A stretch of DNA of 18,470 nucleotides from Alloprevotella tannerae (GCA_015259305.1 JABZGO010000012.1:1-18470); one strand, 5' to 3'; positions 1-7,555 are shown, counted from the first letter of the stretch. A program made the numbers and translations. The notes: generated by a model from the letters alone, not told the origin.

Positions 1-2
1 TC

Positions 3-677
3 TTAGCGCTGTCTAATTCAGGGCAAACAGACGAACTCCTTCGCTTCCTGCCTTATTTGTTGACACAAAAGATTCCCGTTATCGGTATGACGGGCAATCC
101 AAAATCTCAGTTGGCGCAATATTCTACGGTTCATCTCAATGTAGCAGTTGCCAAAGAGGCCGGTCCTTTAGGTCTAGCGCCAACATCATCAACCACAGCT
201 GCTTTAGCGATGGGCGATGCCTTGTCTTGTGCATTAATGGACGCGCGTGATTTTAAAGCTTCTGACTTTGCACAATTTCACCCTGGTGGAACATTGGGGC
301 GTCGTCTCTTAACCAAGGCCAAAGACATTATGCGAACAGAGGACCTTCCGATTATTCCGCCTTCAATGCCGCTCGGTGAAGCTGTAATTCACGTTAGCAA
401 TGGGCGCTTAGGACTATGTGTGGCGCAAGAAGAAGGCAAAATCGTAGGCATCATTACCGATGGCGATATTCGAAGGGCCATTCAAGCCTCGCGCGACAAC
501 TTCTTTCAGACCACCGTGGCCGAAGTAATGACACGCACACCAAAGACGGTTAGTCCGGAGGCTAAAGTTTCTGAGATCGAATCCATCTTAAATACCAACA
601 AAATCCATTGTGTCCTCGTCACTGCTCCCGATGGAAGTCTGTTAGGTATCGTTGATTCTTTCCGCACGGCATTATAA
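3..677 (+). CDS. kdsD: Arabinose-5-phosphate isomerase, 3' part (5' end outside window)
   Basis: Interconverts ribulose 5-phosphate and arabinose 5-phosphate, the first committed step towards Kdo of the lipopolysaccharide core, in the cytoplasm. The reading frame is already open at base 3 and codes for the end of the sugar-isomerase (SIS) domain: LALSNSGQTDELL matches the phosphosugar-binding loop (S/N-SG-T/E-E), and FHPGGTLGRRLL is the family's conserved motif after the SIS fold. Two CBS domains follow, the first opening with KDIMRT and containing GIITDGDIRRAI, the second opening with VAEVMTRTPKTVSPEAKV and ending at the stop. About 225 residues are visible of a usual 320-330, so roughly the first 100 are missing upstream. 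A TTG at 57 is an internal codon, not the start. The next gene begins 12 bases later on the same strand, suggesting co-transcription. KpsF or GutQ paralogues cannot be told from KdsD by sequence alone. Confidence 0.93.
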   Translation, partial: LALSNSGQTDELLRFLPYLLTQKIPVIGMTGNPKSQLAQYSTVHLNVAVAKEAGPLGLAPTSSTTAALAMGDALSCALMDARDFKASDFAQFHPGGTLGRRLLTKAKDIMRTEDLPIIPPSMPLGEAVIHVSNGRLGLCVAQEEGKIVGIITDGDIRRAIQASRDNFFQTTVAEVMTRTPKTVSPEAKVSEIESILNTNKIHCVLVTAPDGSLLGIVDSFRTAL

Positions 678-689
678 TCGAGCGTTTAT

Positions 690-2045
690 ATGAAGATGCG
701 CCGGCTAATTCTGCTTTTTCTCAGCCTCTTTATTTTTCATCCTTCCCTTGCCTCCGCGATCTCGAGCAATGGGGGCGAGATAATAATTACAGCTGTCGAG
801 CATAGAGAGTTGCCGACCGACGATCTGATTGCGCAATCTGATTCTCAGATTGTCAATTACTTGAAAGCTCATTTTGATGTACCGTTTACCGACAATAATA
901 AATTGGTTTTCTTCAAGACCGGACAGGAAAAATTCGATGATCTCTTCGCGGCTATTCGTCAGGCGCACCGGTCTATTCATCTCGAGTACTTTAATTTTCG
1001 CAACGATTCCATATCACGTGCCCTTTTTGACCTTTTAGCTAAGAAAGCCCAACAAGGTGTGAAGATCCGCGCGTTGTTTGACGGTTTCGGAAACTCCTCC
1101 AACAATCGCCCTTTGCGCCGTAAGCATTTGGAAGCCTTGCGTGCACAGGGCATTGAGATTTATGAATTTGATCCCCTTCGCTTTCCTTACGTCAACCATA
1201 TCTTTCATCGCGATCATCGCAAGATAGTTGTCATCGACGGACTCGTGGCTTATACCGGCGGGATGAACGTAGCCGACTATTATATCAAAGGAAAGCCCGA
1301 GATAGGCGACTGGCGCGACCTCCATGTGCGCGTTGAGGGAGATGCAGTAGGCGATTTGCAGCGCATTTTCATCAGTTTTTGGAATGCTGTGACCCATCAG
1401 CAGGTGCAAGGTCCTGAATATTACCCCGGTGAGAAGCAGGCTTCCGATTATTTTGTCGGACTAAAAGAAGACAAAGATGCAACGGCCGGCCATAAACTCG
1501 TTGGTGTGGTTAATCGTGATCCCGATGAATCGCCACGTATTATTCATGATACATTTGTTCAGGCCATAAAAGTTGCTAAGACTAACATTACGCTGATCAA
1601 TCCCTATTTGACGCTTTGTCCTCATCTCCGCCGCGAAATCAAGCGAGCCTTGCGCAGAGGTGTCGAAGTACAAATTATGGTTTCGGCCAATAGCGATATT
1701 CCCATTACGCCCCGCGTTGTGGAGCATACCGTTCACCGGTTGATGAAAAAAGGCGCAAAGGTCTGGTTTTTTGAAGGTGGTTTTCATCATTCCAAGATTA
1801 TGATGGTCGATAGCACCTTCTCGTTTGTTGGCTCGGCCAATTTGAATAGTCGGAGTCTTTCGTGCGATTATGAATGCAATTTGTTGATTGCCGATCGCCC
1901 TTCGACCGCGCAATTGTTGCGTCTCTTTGATGACGATCGCACGAAGCATTGCTGGCAACTCACCCCCGATACGTGGCGCACAAAGTTTAACAAAGGCTGG
2001 CGTTTCCAAGCTTGGTTTTTCCAATTCTTGACGCCCTTTTTATAG
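690..2045 (+). CDS. Exported phospholipase D / cardiolipin synthase-like protein
   Basis: 451 residues, PLD superfamily with two HKD half-sites. The first is H176-R-K178 followed by D183 (HRKIVVID), the second H367-S-K369 followed by D374 (HSKIMMVD), each trailed by the usual GG-N or GSANLNSRS stretch. Known members of this architecture transfer a phosphatidyl group, making cardiolipin from phosphatidylglycerol, or cleave phosphodiesters. The N-terminus (MKMRRLILLFLSLFIF, then HPSLASA) is one hydrophobic stretch that reads as a signal peptide or single anchor, in place of the two membrane helices of classical ClsA, so the catalytic part probably lies outside the inner membrane. The ATG at 690 is the first of two close Met codons; the gene sits 12 bases after kdsD, and the acyltransferase starts 46 bases after it. 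Cardiolipin synthase is the best guess; another envelope PLD activity is possible. Confidence 0.85.
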   Translation: MKMRRLILLFLSLFIFHPSLASAISSNGGEIIITAVEHRELPTDDLIAQSDSQIVNYLKAHFDVPFTDNNKLVFFKTGQEKFDDLFAAIRQAHRSIHLEYFNFRNDSISRALFDLLAKKAQQGVKIRALFDGFGNSSNNRPLRRKHLEALRAQGIEIYEFDPLRFPYVNHIFHRDHRKIVVIDGLVAYTGGMNVADYYIKGKPEIGDWRDLHVRVEGDAVGDLQRIFISFWNAVTHQQVQGPEYYPGEKQASDYFVGLKEDKDATAGHKLVGVVNRDPDESPRIIHDTFVQAIKVAKTNITLINPYLTLCPHLRREIKRALRRGVEVQIMVSANSDIPITPRVVEHTVHRLMKKGAKVWFFEGGFHHSKIMMVDSTFSFVGSANLNSRSLSCDYECNLLIADRPSTAQLLRLFDDDRTKHCWQLTPDTWRTKFNKGWRFQAWFFQFLTPFL

Positions 2046-2091
2046 TCAGATCCCTCTTTTTTGATAACCCCTCCCCAAGTACGATAAAGCA

Positions 2092-3468
2092 ATGAACGCA
2101 CAACGTGACATCTCCTTTTCGATTTGCAAAGCCTTTGCTATCATTTTCGTCGTTCTATCTCACGCCGGCGGCCCCGCTTGGTTAAGCAGTTTCGTCTTTC
2201 AGTTTCACGTGCCCGTCTTTTTTCTCTGTGCCGGCTATTTCTTTAAGCCGACAGCGCTCAACGACGAAAAGAGCTTTTTTCTCAAGCGCTTGCGTAGCCT
2301 TTATTTTCCCTTTGTGCGTTGGAGCTTGTTCTTCTTGATCATCCACAATGCCTTGTTTTATACCGGCTTGCTCAACGAAACTTACGGCAATGCCGCAGGC
2401 GGCGTGCTCCATCCCTATAGTTGGAGCGCCTTCAGTCAGCGCGTATGGGACGTAATCTTTGGTATGAGCGGCTACGATGAGTTTTTGACCGGCAGCTATT
2501 GGTTCTTCCGCAGTCTTTTTGTCGGAAGTTTGGGGTTTTATCTCTTATTGAAAATCCTCCACCATTATAATAGTCGCAAACCGATTCACCATTTGGTGGG
2601 TGCCATCGTTGTTTTGCTTTGGCTCGCCATTCTTTGGATGCTGACCAACGGGCTTCATTTGCCGGGAATGGCGCAAGGCGGCTATCGTGAACTAATGGGT
2701 GCGTCGCTCTTGGGCTTAGGTTTCCTTTATCGCTACTTTAGTGAGCGGATCAAACTCAATCTGCAGATCCTAATATGTTGCTTGATTTTTCTCGTTGTTT
2801 CCACTATTTATTTCCCAACAAGCATGGCGCCTCACCCAACGCTGCTTCAGTTCTTTACACTTCCCCTTACGGCCTTGGCTGGTTTCTTCCTTCTGCGCCG
2901 CCTTTCGCTCTTGTTGGCTACTCGAATGGGTATCTTGACGAGAACATTGGCCTATATAGGCGACAACTCGCTTTATATCTTTGCCTTCCACCTAGTTGCC
3001 TTCAAATTGGTCAGCATGCTGAAAGTGGAAGTCTTGGGCTTGCCTTGGGAAGCTGTAGGCGGTCATCCCGTTGTGCAAGCGGGTGCGGCCACAGATGGCT
3101 TTTTCCTCTTGTACGTCCTTGTCGGCGTAGCCGTACCGCTTTTGTGGAACGCCGGCTATAAGTATTTGGAGCGCACTTTCCATTTCAATCTATCCCTTTC
3201 ATCTTTGTTAAATTGGGATTTGTCGCGCCGGATAGCCGCCCTCGTTTGGCTACTGCTTAAGGGGCTCGGACGCAGCATTTATTGGCTCTTACGCTTTATT
3301 GTTTTGAACGTCAACAGATTCTTCAATGGCTTGATAAGTTTGGGAAAAGGTATCATAGAAGCCAGTCGCCCTCGCGATGAATTGCCGGAAGGTGAGGAAG
3401 ATGAGGAAGAAGAAGAGGACGATCGCGAAGACGGTGGTAGCCATTTTGGGCGCGATCTTTTCTCTTAA
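2092..3468 (+). CDS. Acyltransferase family 3 membrane protein
   Basis: 458 residues, polytopic inner-membrane protein of the acyltransferase-3 (OafA/NodX/WecH-like) family, which moves acetyl or other acyl groups onto sugars of surface polysaccharides. The family signature is at the N-terminus: CKAFAIIFVVLSHAGG with H24 in the first membrane segment, then FVFQFHVPVFFLCAGYFF for the second. About ten hydrophobic segments follow to about residue 355. The last part is a membrane-proximal helix rich in Leu/Arg, then a very acidic tail (Glu/Asp run near residues 430-448) ending in HFGRDLFS, which the family does not need. Third gene of the apparent kdsD operon; a terminator hairpin follows about 110 bases after the stop. 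The acyl acceptor cannot be inferred. Confidence 0.82.
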   Translation: MNAQRDISFSICKAFAIIFVVLSHAGGPAWLSSFVFQFHVPVFFLCAGYFFKPTALNDEKSFFLKRLRSLYFPFVRWSLFFLIIHNALFYTGLLNETYGNAAGGVLHPYSWSAFSQRVWDVIFGMSGYDEFLTGSYWFFRSLFVGSLGFYLLLKILHHYNSRKPIHHLVGAIVVLLWLAILWMLTNGLHLPGMAQGGYRELMGASLLGLGFLYRYFSERIKLNLQILICCLIFLVVSTIYFPTSMAPHPTLLQFFTLPLTALAGFFLLRRLSLLLATRMGILTRTLAYIGDNSLYIFAFHLVAFKLVSMLKVEVLGLPWEAVGGHPVVQAGAATDGFFLLYVLVGVAVPLLWNAGYKYLERTFHFNLSLSSLLNWDLSRRIAALVWLLLKGLGRSIYWLLRFIVLNVNRFFNGLISLGKGIIEASRPRDELPEGEEDEEEEEDDREDGGSHFGRDLFS

Positions 3469-3580
3469 ATCGTAAAACCCGCTTGGAGCAGGCCGATCTT
3501 GGTAAAACGCCTTATCCGAATGCCATATTTTTTGCTTCTGACGCAAAGGTGGCGCACGCGTTTGCTTGAAAATTTTATCT

Positions 3581-3625
3581 ATAGTCGACTACTGCCTAAG
3601 CAGGCTTAGTCGACTATTTTCTTTT
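3581..3625 (+). terminator. Terminator after the acyltransferase gene
   Basis: An 11-base perfect stem (atagtcgacta at 3581-3591 with tagtcgactat at 3607-3617) is extended after a small bulge by gcct/aggc (3594-3597 with 3602-3605), loop aagc. It is followed by a T-rich tract (3617-3628). It ends the plus-strand operon and faces the convergent panCD operon. Confidence 0.75.
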
Positions 3626-3872
3626 CTTGATTTTTTGACGATGAGTGATTGAAGACTGCGTTTTCCGGGTGCAAGTCTGTTTCGTTTGGTGAGGCCAAAC
3701 CATTGTTTGCCCCGACCAAACGATGGTTTGCCGGTATCAAACTATCGTTTGGTGCCGCCAAACAAAAAGAGAAGCAGAGCGCGTGAATGAGAAGTAAGCG
3801 TTTAGGCGCTTGATAATCAGAGAGGAGTTCGCTTTTTTTAGCGCGAATAAGTTTTCGTGGGATTACAATAAA
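3626..3872. other. Gene-free stretch between two convergent operons
   Basis: Between the forward terminator (3581-3625) and the panCD terminator (3861-3906) I see no convincing gene. The only long open frame, on the minus strand from 3908 to 3606, starts inside the panCD terminator, has no family resemblance and runs through the repeat array. Contents are the 21-base dyad array (3675-3763), a small hairpin (aagcg 3796-3800 with cgctt 3807-3811) and a T-run at 3833-3839. Confidence 0.6.
3675..3763. repeat. 21-base tandem array of CAAACnATnGTTTG dyads
   Basis: Three dyads of the form CAAAC-n-AT-n-GTTTG begin at 3696, 3717 and 3738, exactly 21 bases apart; the inner variable bases are C..T, G..G and T..C. 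A right half-site (gtttg) lies in register upstream at 3684-3688 and a left half-site (caaac) in register downstream at 3759-3763, so half-sites alternate G-C-G-C-G-C-G-C. The seven-base connectors differ (gtgaggc, ccccgac, ccggtat, gtgccgc). Alternative 6-base hairpins form between neighbours: gtttgg/ccaaac at 3684-3689 with 3695-3700, and at 3747-3752 with 3758-3763. The function is unknown. Confidence 0.85.
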
Positions 3873-3906
3873 GCCCAACCCTACTGCACGAAGCAGAAAG
3901 TTGGGC
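3861..3906 (-). terminator. Terminator of the panC-panD operon
   Basis: Read on the minus strand: gcccaac (3906-3900), an inner ctgc/gcag pair with loop ttcgt, then gttgggc (3879-3873), followed by tttattgt. It lies about 50 bases after the panD stop and faces the forward terminator at 3581. Confidence 0.7.
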
Positions 3907-3956
3907 ATCCTTATCTTAAAGTTTATATGAGGTCACTTTTGAAAAGTCGTGGCTGA

Positions 3957-4310
3957 TCAAGCGCCGGCCGGGCGGTTTTCGCGATCAGGGAAAACAACCG
4001 TAGGCTTAAACTGTGCAGCCTCCTCTGTCGAAAATTCGCCGAAGGACATAATGATTACTTCATCGCCTACTTGAAATTTGCGTGCAGCAGCCCCGTTTAG
4101 GCAGATTACGCCGCTGCCTCGCTCGCCGCGAATAACGTAGGTCTCAATGCGTTCCCCGTTGTTGTTGTTAACCACGTGAACATGCTCGTAAGGCAGTAAG
4201 TCGGCCGCCTCCATCAGGGCTTCGTCGATCGTGATGCTCCCCATATAATGGAGATTAGCCTCGGTCACGTAAGCACAATGTATTTTCGATTTTAACAAAC
4301 TAACGCGCAT
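3957..4310 (-). CDS. panD: Aspartate 1-decarboxylase precursor
   Basis: Makes beta-alanine from L-aspartate for pantothenate and coenzyme A synthesis; a pyruvoyl enzyme that cuts itself. With the start at 4310 the protein has 117 residues and its numbering matches the E. coli enzyme exactly: K9, H11, the self-cleavage site G24-S25 ([10 protein letters not shown]), R54, T57 and Y58 (GERIETYV), and the VNGAAA-like segment LNGAAARKF. This match decides the start. An in-frame ATG at 4334 would add eight residues unknown in the family. The chosen ATG overlaps the end of panC by 11 bases, which implies translational coupling and equal output of the two enzymes whose products are joined by PanC. Confidence 0.95.
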   Translation of the reverse strand: MRVSLLKSKIHCAYVTEANLHYMGSITIDEALMEAADLLPYEHVHVVNNNNGERIETYVIRGERGSGVICLNGAAARKFQVGDEVIIMSFGEFSTEEAAQFKPTVVFPDRENRPAGA

Positions 4311-5157
4311 GGCTTCTGTAATTAATGTTGTCAATCAGTCGAACCGGACGCTGGCCACAGTAGACCGTGATGCAGCCCTGCACATTTTCAGCTTCGCTCC
4401 AATCCTTAATGGGTTGTAGCGTCTGAGCATTGACTATTTCAAAATACTCTACCTCTAATCCGTCGAAAGCATTCAACGCTTCGGTGACGAAAGCCTGTGT
4501 ATCGGCAACGGATTGTGTGTGGCTGAACTCCAAACTTACCTTCAAGGTCTTGTAAATTTCAGATGCCAGCCGGCGCTCATCATCCGTGAGCAGCGAATTT
4601 CGGCTGCTCAAGGCTAAACCGCTTGCTTCGCGCACGATAGGGCAGGGACAGAGCGTGACGGGCAACTGCAGGTCGTTTACCATAGCGCGAACAACGGCAA
4701 TCTGCTGAAAGTCTTTTTCGCCAAAATAAGCTCGCGTAGGTTGCACGATTTGAAAAAGTTTGCAGACAATGCGGCAGACACCTTCAAAATGTCCGGGGCG
4801 GCGCGGCCCTTCCATAACGTTCATCTCCGGATAATCGAAAGTGCGTGTATCTGGTTCCGGGTAAATCGCCTCGACCGTCGGCGCAAAGAGAATATCCGCG
4901 TGAAGTGTTTCAAGCAAAGCGCGATCTGCCTCTAAATCGCGCGGATAAGATGAAAAATCTTTAGGATCGTTGAATTGTGTAGGGTTGACAAAGTCGCTGA
5001 CAACCGTTACATCGTTTTCGCTGACTGCGCGCTCCACGAGTGAAGCGTGGCCGGCGTGGAGTGCACCCATTGTGGGAACCAAACCTATCGACTTGTTGGC
5101 TTGGCGATACGGAGCTAATGCGGCGGTAAGGTCGTCTATCGTGGTTAAAGTGATCAT
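4300..5157 (-). CDS. panC: Pantothenate synthetase
   Basis: Joins D-pantoate and beta-alanine using ATP, via a pantoyl-adenylate, to give pantothenate in the cytoplasm. 285 residues, normal length. The nucleotidyl-transferase motifs are present: [10 protein letters not shown] (residues 28-37, the HIGH-like signature), [14 protein letters not shown], and [12 protein letters not shown], which holds the SSRN (KMSKS-like) element. The last motif has Ser where many homologues have Asp (READGLA). First gene of a panC-panD operon; a Bacteroidota -7 element lies 23-30 bases upstream. panB is not in this window, so pantoate must be made from a gene elsewhere. Confidence 0.97.
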   Translation of the reverse strand: MITLTTIDDLTAALAPYRQANKSIGLVPTMGALHAGHASLVERAVSENDVTVVSDFVNPTQFNDPKDFSSYPRDLEADRALLETLHADILFAPTVEAIYPEPDTRTFDYPEMNVMEGPRRPGHFEGVCRIVCKLFQIVQPTRAYFGEKDFQQIAVVRAMVNDLQLPVTLCPCPIVREASGLALSSRNSLLTDDERRLASEIYKTLKVSLEFSHTQSVADTQAFVTEALNAFDGLEVEYFEIVNAQTLQPIKDWSEAENVQGCITVYCGQRPVRLIDNINYRSHAR

Positions 5158-5179
5158 TTTCGTTGAATTTTTAACGATG

Positions 5180-5187
5180 CAAAAGTA
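5180..5187 (-). promoter_or_regulatory. Promoter -7 element for panC-panD
   Basis: Read on the minus strand this is TACTTTTG, a match to the Bacteroidota -7 consensus TAnnTTTG, placed about 23 bases before the panC ATG. I find no good TTG element at the usual 19-20 base distance upstream, so the promoter is supported by its -7 part only. Confidence 0.5.
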
Positions 5188-5290
5188 CGATATTTTTACA
5201 AGAAGCCTGCGGGGAATGCACGCTTTCTTTCAAATTTCCAACAATCGATGCCGCTACTTGCTTGCTCGGCCGCTTTTAAGCATACAGAAG

Positions 5291-5323
5291 CATAAAAAAC
5301 CGACTGCGGTTTATTGCGGTCGG
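5291..5323 (-). terminator. Terminator overlapping the end of the Cys-rich gene
   Basis: On the minus strand: ccgaccgc (5323-5316), an eight-base loop that contains the stop codon taa of the upstream gene, gcagtcgg (5307-5300, one wobble pair), then tttttta. A textbook rho-independent terminator whose left arm also codes the last residues (ARPQ) of the protein. Confidence 0.85.
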
Positions 5324-5598
5324 GCTTTGTGGGAGTGGGCATCGGCTTTACTTTTTACCGCTTTCTGATAGTGAGAACAAGTCTTAACGCTAGGTCTAGC
5401 CGGATTAGAGGTGCCGCAAGAAGGGCAGCCACCTGCTGCCGGTGACGCCGATCTTAAGTTTTTAATCGGACATTCGGCCGTGCAGGAGGCACACTTGTTG
5501 GCGCTCTTTCCTGAAGGGAGGAAATGGCTCAATAGTGCAAAGAGGCAATATAAAAAAGCTGCTCCTACAATACAGTAGGCAATAATATCTTGTAACAT
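5311..5598 (-). CDS. Small Cys-rich single-pass membrane protein
   Basis: 95 residues. The N-terminus MLQDIIAYCIVGAAFLYCLF is one membrane helix, followed by a soluble tail with two Cys groups: CASCTAECPIKN (C-x2-C-x4-C-P) and CPSCG, plus a lone Cys in KTCSHY. The helix followed by C-x2-C...C-P-[IL]-K-N resembles the short FeoB-associated Cys-rich membrane proteins of Bacteroidota, but the second cluster and basic, Lys/His-rich C-terminus are extra and no feoB is in view. The Cys pattern suggests a metal or Fe-S site (inference). The start codon overlaps the stop of the YycJ-like hydrolase (taATG), so translation is probably coupled. A strong terminator is embedded in the 3' end. Real gene likely; function unknown. 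Confidence 0.7.
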   Translation of the reverse strand: MLQDIIAYCIVGAAFLYCLFALLSHFLPSGKSANKCASCTAECPIKNLRSASPAAGGCPSCGTSNPARPSVKTCSHYQKAVKSKADAHSHKARPQ

Positions 5599-6383
5599 TA
5601 CAAATCAAATGGGCCGGAAGGAATGCGGCGGCGTAAAACGTGTAGTTGCGCCTTGCTACCCGCGAGGTCGAGTGCTTGGGCAATGGTCTTGCGAGCCAAT
5701 TCCGGATGGTTGTTCTCTTCGCTGAGGTGGCAAAGCCAAATATTCTGAGTCGTTGCTGCTACATTCTCTTGCAAAATACGTGCCGTATCAGCATTGCATG
5801 CGTGCCCCGTCGGCGCTTTTATGCGCTCTTTCAAATGGCGGGGGTAGGGGCCTTCTTCTAACATTGCTGCATCATAGTTTGCTTCGATTACCAGATTGCG
5901 CGAACGTCGAATAAATTTGATCATCTCGGGCGTAAAACTGCCGGCGTCGGTGATAAAGCATAAATTGGTGGTGGCTGTTTCTATGAAGTAACCGCAATTG
6001 TGACTCGCATCGTGTGGAACTGTAAAGGTTGTGATGTGAAAAGGGCCAATTGACCAGTCATCGCCGGGGAGATAGGTGCGGCAAAATTCGGGGCGTACCT
6101 TTTTATGCGTGTGGTAATTGGTTAGAATGCCTTGATGCACATCTTCTGTTGCAAATACATCGAGGTGATATTCGCAGGAGAGTGCGCCCACTGCCTTTAC
6201 GTGGTCCGTATGGTCGTGTGTGACGAGTATGGCTTTAAGCGCGGGGCAGGTAAAACCATATTCGCGGAAATATTTCTTAAAACTTCGTATTCCGATTCCG
6301 GCGTCGATGATGAGTCCGAAGCCGTCTTCTAAGAGGTAATAACAGTTGCCGCTGCTACCGGAACCGAAACTGATAAACTTCAT
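5598..6383 (-). CDS. YycJ/WalJ-like metallo-beta-lactamase-fold hydrolase
   Basis: 261 residues. Opens with MKFISFGSGSSGNCYYL, the characteristic start of the YycJ group, and has the metal motif H56-x-H58-x-D60-H61 (THDHTDH), a further HDASHN segment near residue 124-129, TDAG at 145-148, EANYD, and the C-terminal LCHLSEENNHPE typical of this group. Relatives are exonuclease-like or of unsettled function, implicated in Gram-positive cell-wall signalling and DNA repair; here a cytoplasmic phosphodiesterase role is the cautious reading. No signal peptide. The stop overlaps the start of the small Cys-rich membrane protein by one base. No clear promoter was found in the 100 bases upstream; the M23 terminator at 6489-6519 separates it from the gene before. 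Confidence 0.88.
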   Translation of the reverse strand: MKFISFGSGSSGNCYYLLEDGFGLIIDAGIGIRSFKKYFREYGFTCPALKAILVTHDHTDHVKAVGALSCEYHLDVFATEDVHQGILTNYHTHKKVRPEFCRTYLPGDDWSIGPFHITTFTVPHDASHNCGYFIETATTNLCFITDAGSFTPEMIKFIRRSRNLVIEANYDAAMLEEGPYPRHLKERIKAPTGHACNADTARILQENVAATTQNIWLCHLSEENNHPELARKTIAQALDLAGSKAQLHVLRRRIPSGPFDL

Positions 6384-6480
6384 ATGTGGCTTGTTTTGTT
6401 AATGGATGGTTGTTGAGGCCGTTGGCGGAGCTGAAGGCCGAGCGTGTAAGCACTTATAAAACCAGATGCCGTATGAAAAC

Positions 6481-6519
6481 TTGTAAGAAAGCCGCCTCAC
6501 TCTTACAGTCAGGCGGCTT
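6481..6519 (-). terminator. Terminator after the M23 peptidase gene
   Basis: Nine-base perfect stem aagccgcct (6489-6497) with aggcggctt (6511-6519), 13-base loop in which act/agt can also pair. Read on the minus strand it is followed by tttcttac. It lies 36 bases beyond the stop of the peptidase gene. Confidence 0.75.
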
Positions 6520-6554
6520 AAATTCGTATATAAAAGAGGAGGAGGGCTTAGGTC

Positions 6555-7439
6555 TTAATATTTTAGGATCTGTCCCGGCCTCAAGCGCGTCTTTTTTGTA
6601 AGGTTCGAGTTGAATGAACAGAGTGCGTCCACGCTAACGCCGATTTCTCGCGCAATAGAATAGAGCGTCTCGCCTGCTTTCACCTGATAGAAACGCCCGC
6701 TCATAGCAGGCTCAACCTTTGCTGAAGCTGTATGTGTGAACGAATCGTCAGAAGCATTTTTACGGAAGACGTAGTAGTCGGCCGTTACGTCCTGGTGCGG
6801 GAAGTCAAAGAGCAGAGAGGGGTCAATAGCTTCTCCCAAAAGACGCGTCTCAAAGTGAAGGTGGCTACCAAAAGATAAACCCGTGTTGCCGCCTAAGCCT
6901 ATCGGTTCTCCGGCCTTTACATTCTGATTTACGTGTACGAGTTGTTTACTCAAGTGTCCGTAGATCGTTTCTAGGCCATTGGGGTGGCGAATCACGATAT
7001 AGTTGCCGTAACCGGAAGCCTCGTAGCGCACGATACGCACACGGCCATTGAATGCGGCGTAGATGGTATCGCCCGTATATACTTTGATGTCTAATCCCTT
7101 ATGCTTACGATGGAAAGCCGGACGATAGCCAAAGCGGCTTGTGATCTTTCGGCTTGGAGTAGGCATAAAAAAACCACGTAGATCAATACGGAAGGAGTCC
7201 GGAACTTCGCTACGTGAGTAACAATGGGTTGTGTTGTTGTTCCAAGAAGAATACAAGTTGTTGGCGGGTTCTTCTAAGTTTTCTTTCTGAATCAGTCGAT
7301 TCAGCATAATTGTATCTGAAGACTTCAAATGGCGATCAACAGGTGCCTGGCGCGCAATCAAATCTTGCGCCGAGGCTGTTGCAGCTGATGTTAGCAGCAA
7401 TAGTCCTCCTATGATTTTTCGTATGGTTACGAACGTCAT
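6555..7439 (-). CDS. Secreted M23-family peptidoglycan endopeptidase with C-terminal LysM
   Basis: 294 residues. Signal peptide: IRKIIGGLLLLTSAATASA, cleavage expected before QDL near residue 25. The M23 (lysostaphin-like) zinc domain spans about residues 95-205 with H113 and D117 (HKGLD), H162 (YGHLS) and H193-L-H195 (SHLHFE), so all zinc and catalytic residues are present. A LysM domain (YQVKAGETLYSIAREIGV to LRPGQILKY, residues 250-294) binds the glycan. It should act in the periplasm, cutting stem-peptide crosslinks during growth or division. The LysM domain is after the catalytic domain here, whereas many relatives carry it in front. It has its own promoter (7526-7555) and terminator (6489-6519), so it is probably a single-gene unit. 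Confidence 0.93.
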   Translation of the reverse strand: MTFVTIRKIIGGLLLLTSAATASAQDLIARQAPVDRHLKSSDTIMLNRLIQKENLEEPANNLYSSWNNNTTHCYSRSEVPDSFRIDLRGFFMPTPSRKITSRFGYRPAFHRKHKGLDIKVYTGDTIYAAFNGRVRIVRYEASGYGNYIVIRHPNGLETIYGHLSKQLVHVNQNVKAGEPIGLGGNTGLSFGSHLHFETRLLGEAIDPSLLFDFPHQDVTADYYVFRKNASDDSFTHTASAKVEPAMSGRFYQVKAGETLYSIAREIGVSVDALCSFNSNLTKKTRLRPGQILKY

Positions 7440-7525
7440 TTTCTGAATAGTTTTTTGTTTATGATGCGTAGCCGAATGGAAAAAATCTTCATATATTGGC
7501 CTCGCATTTATGAGAAACAGATGTG

Positions 7526-7555
7526 CAAAGGTAATACTTCTTTTCTGATTATCAA
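7526..7555 (-). promoter_or_regulatory. Bacteroidota-type promoter for the M23 peptidase
   Basis: On the minus strand: TTG (7555-7553), 19 bases, TACCTTTG (7533-7526), fitting the Bacteroidota TTG-N19-TAnnTTTG consensus. Transcription would start near 7520, giving a leader of about 80 bases. Confidence 0.8.

Noticed and set aside
705..2101. Several minus-strand open frames opposite the phospholipase D-like gene
   Set aside because: They are antisense shadows of a gene with intact HKD motifs and show no domain of their own.
3675..3763. CRISPR array
   Set aside because: Units are 21 bases with a 7-base variable part and a split dyad, far too short for repeats and spacers, and no cas genes are present.
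3606..3908. 100-residue open frame on the minus strand between panD and the acyltransferase gene, including a heptapeptide-like repeat
   Set aside because: It starts inside the panCD terminator, matches no family I know, and its repeats simply follow from the 21-base DNA repeat.
4311..4334. Upstream ATG for panD
   Set aside because: The start at 4310 reproduces the known residue numbering (K9, G24-S25, R54, Y58); eight extra residues have no match.
6386..6601. 71-residue open frame on the plus strand between the YycJ-like and M23 genes
   Set aside because: It runs across the M23 terminator and into the end of the M23 gene, with no family features.
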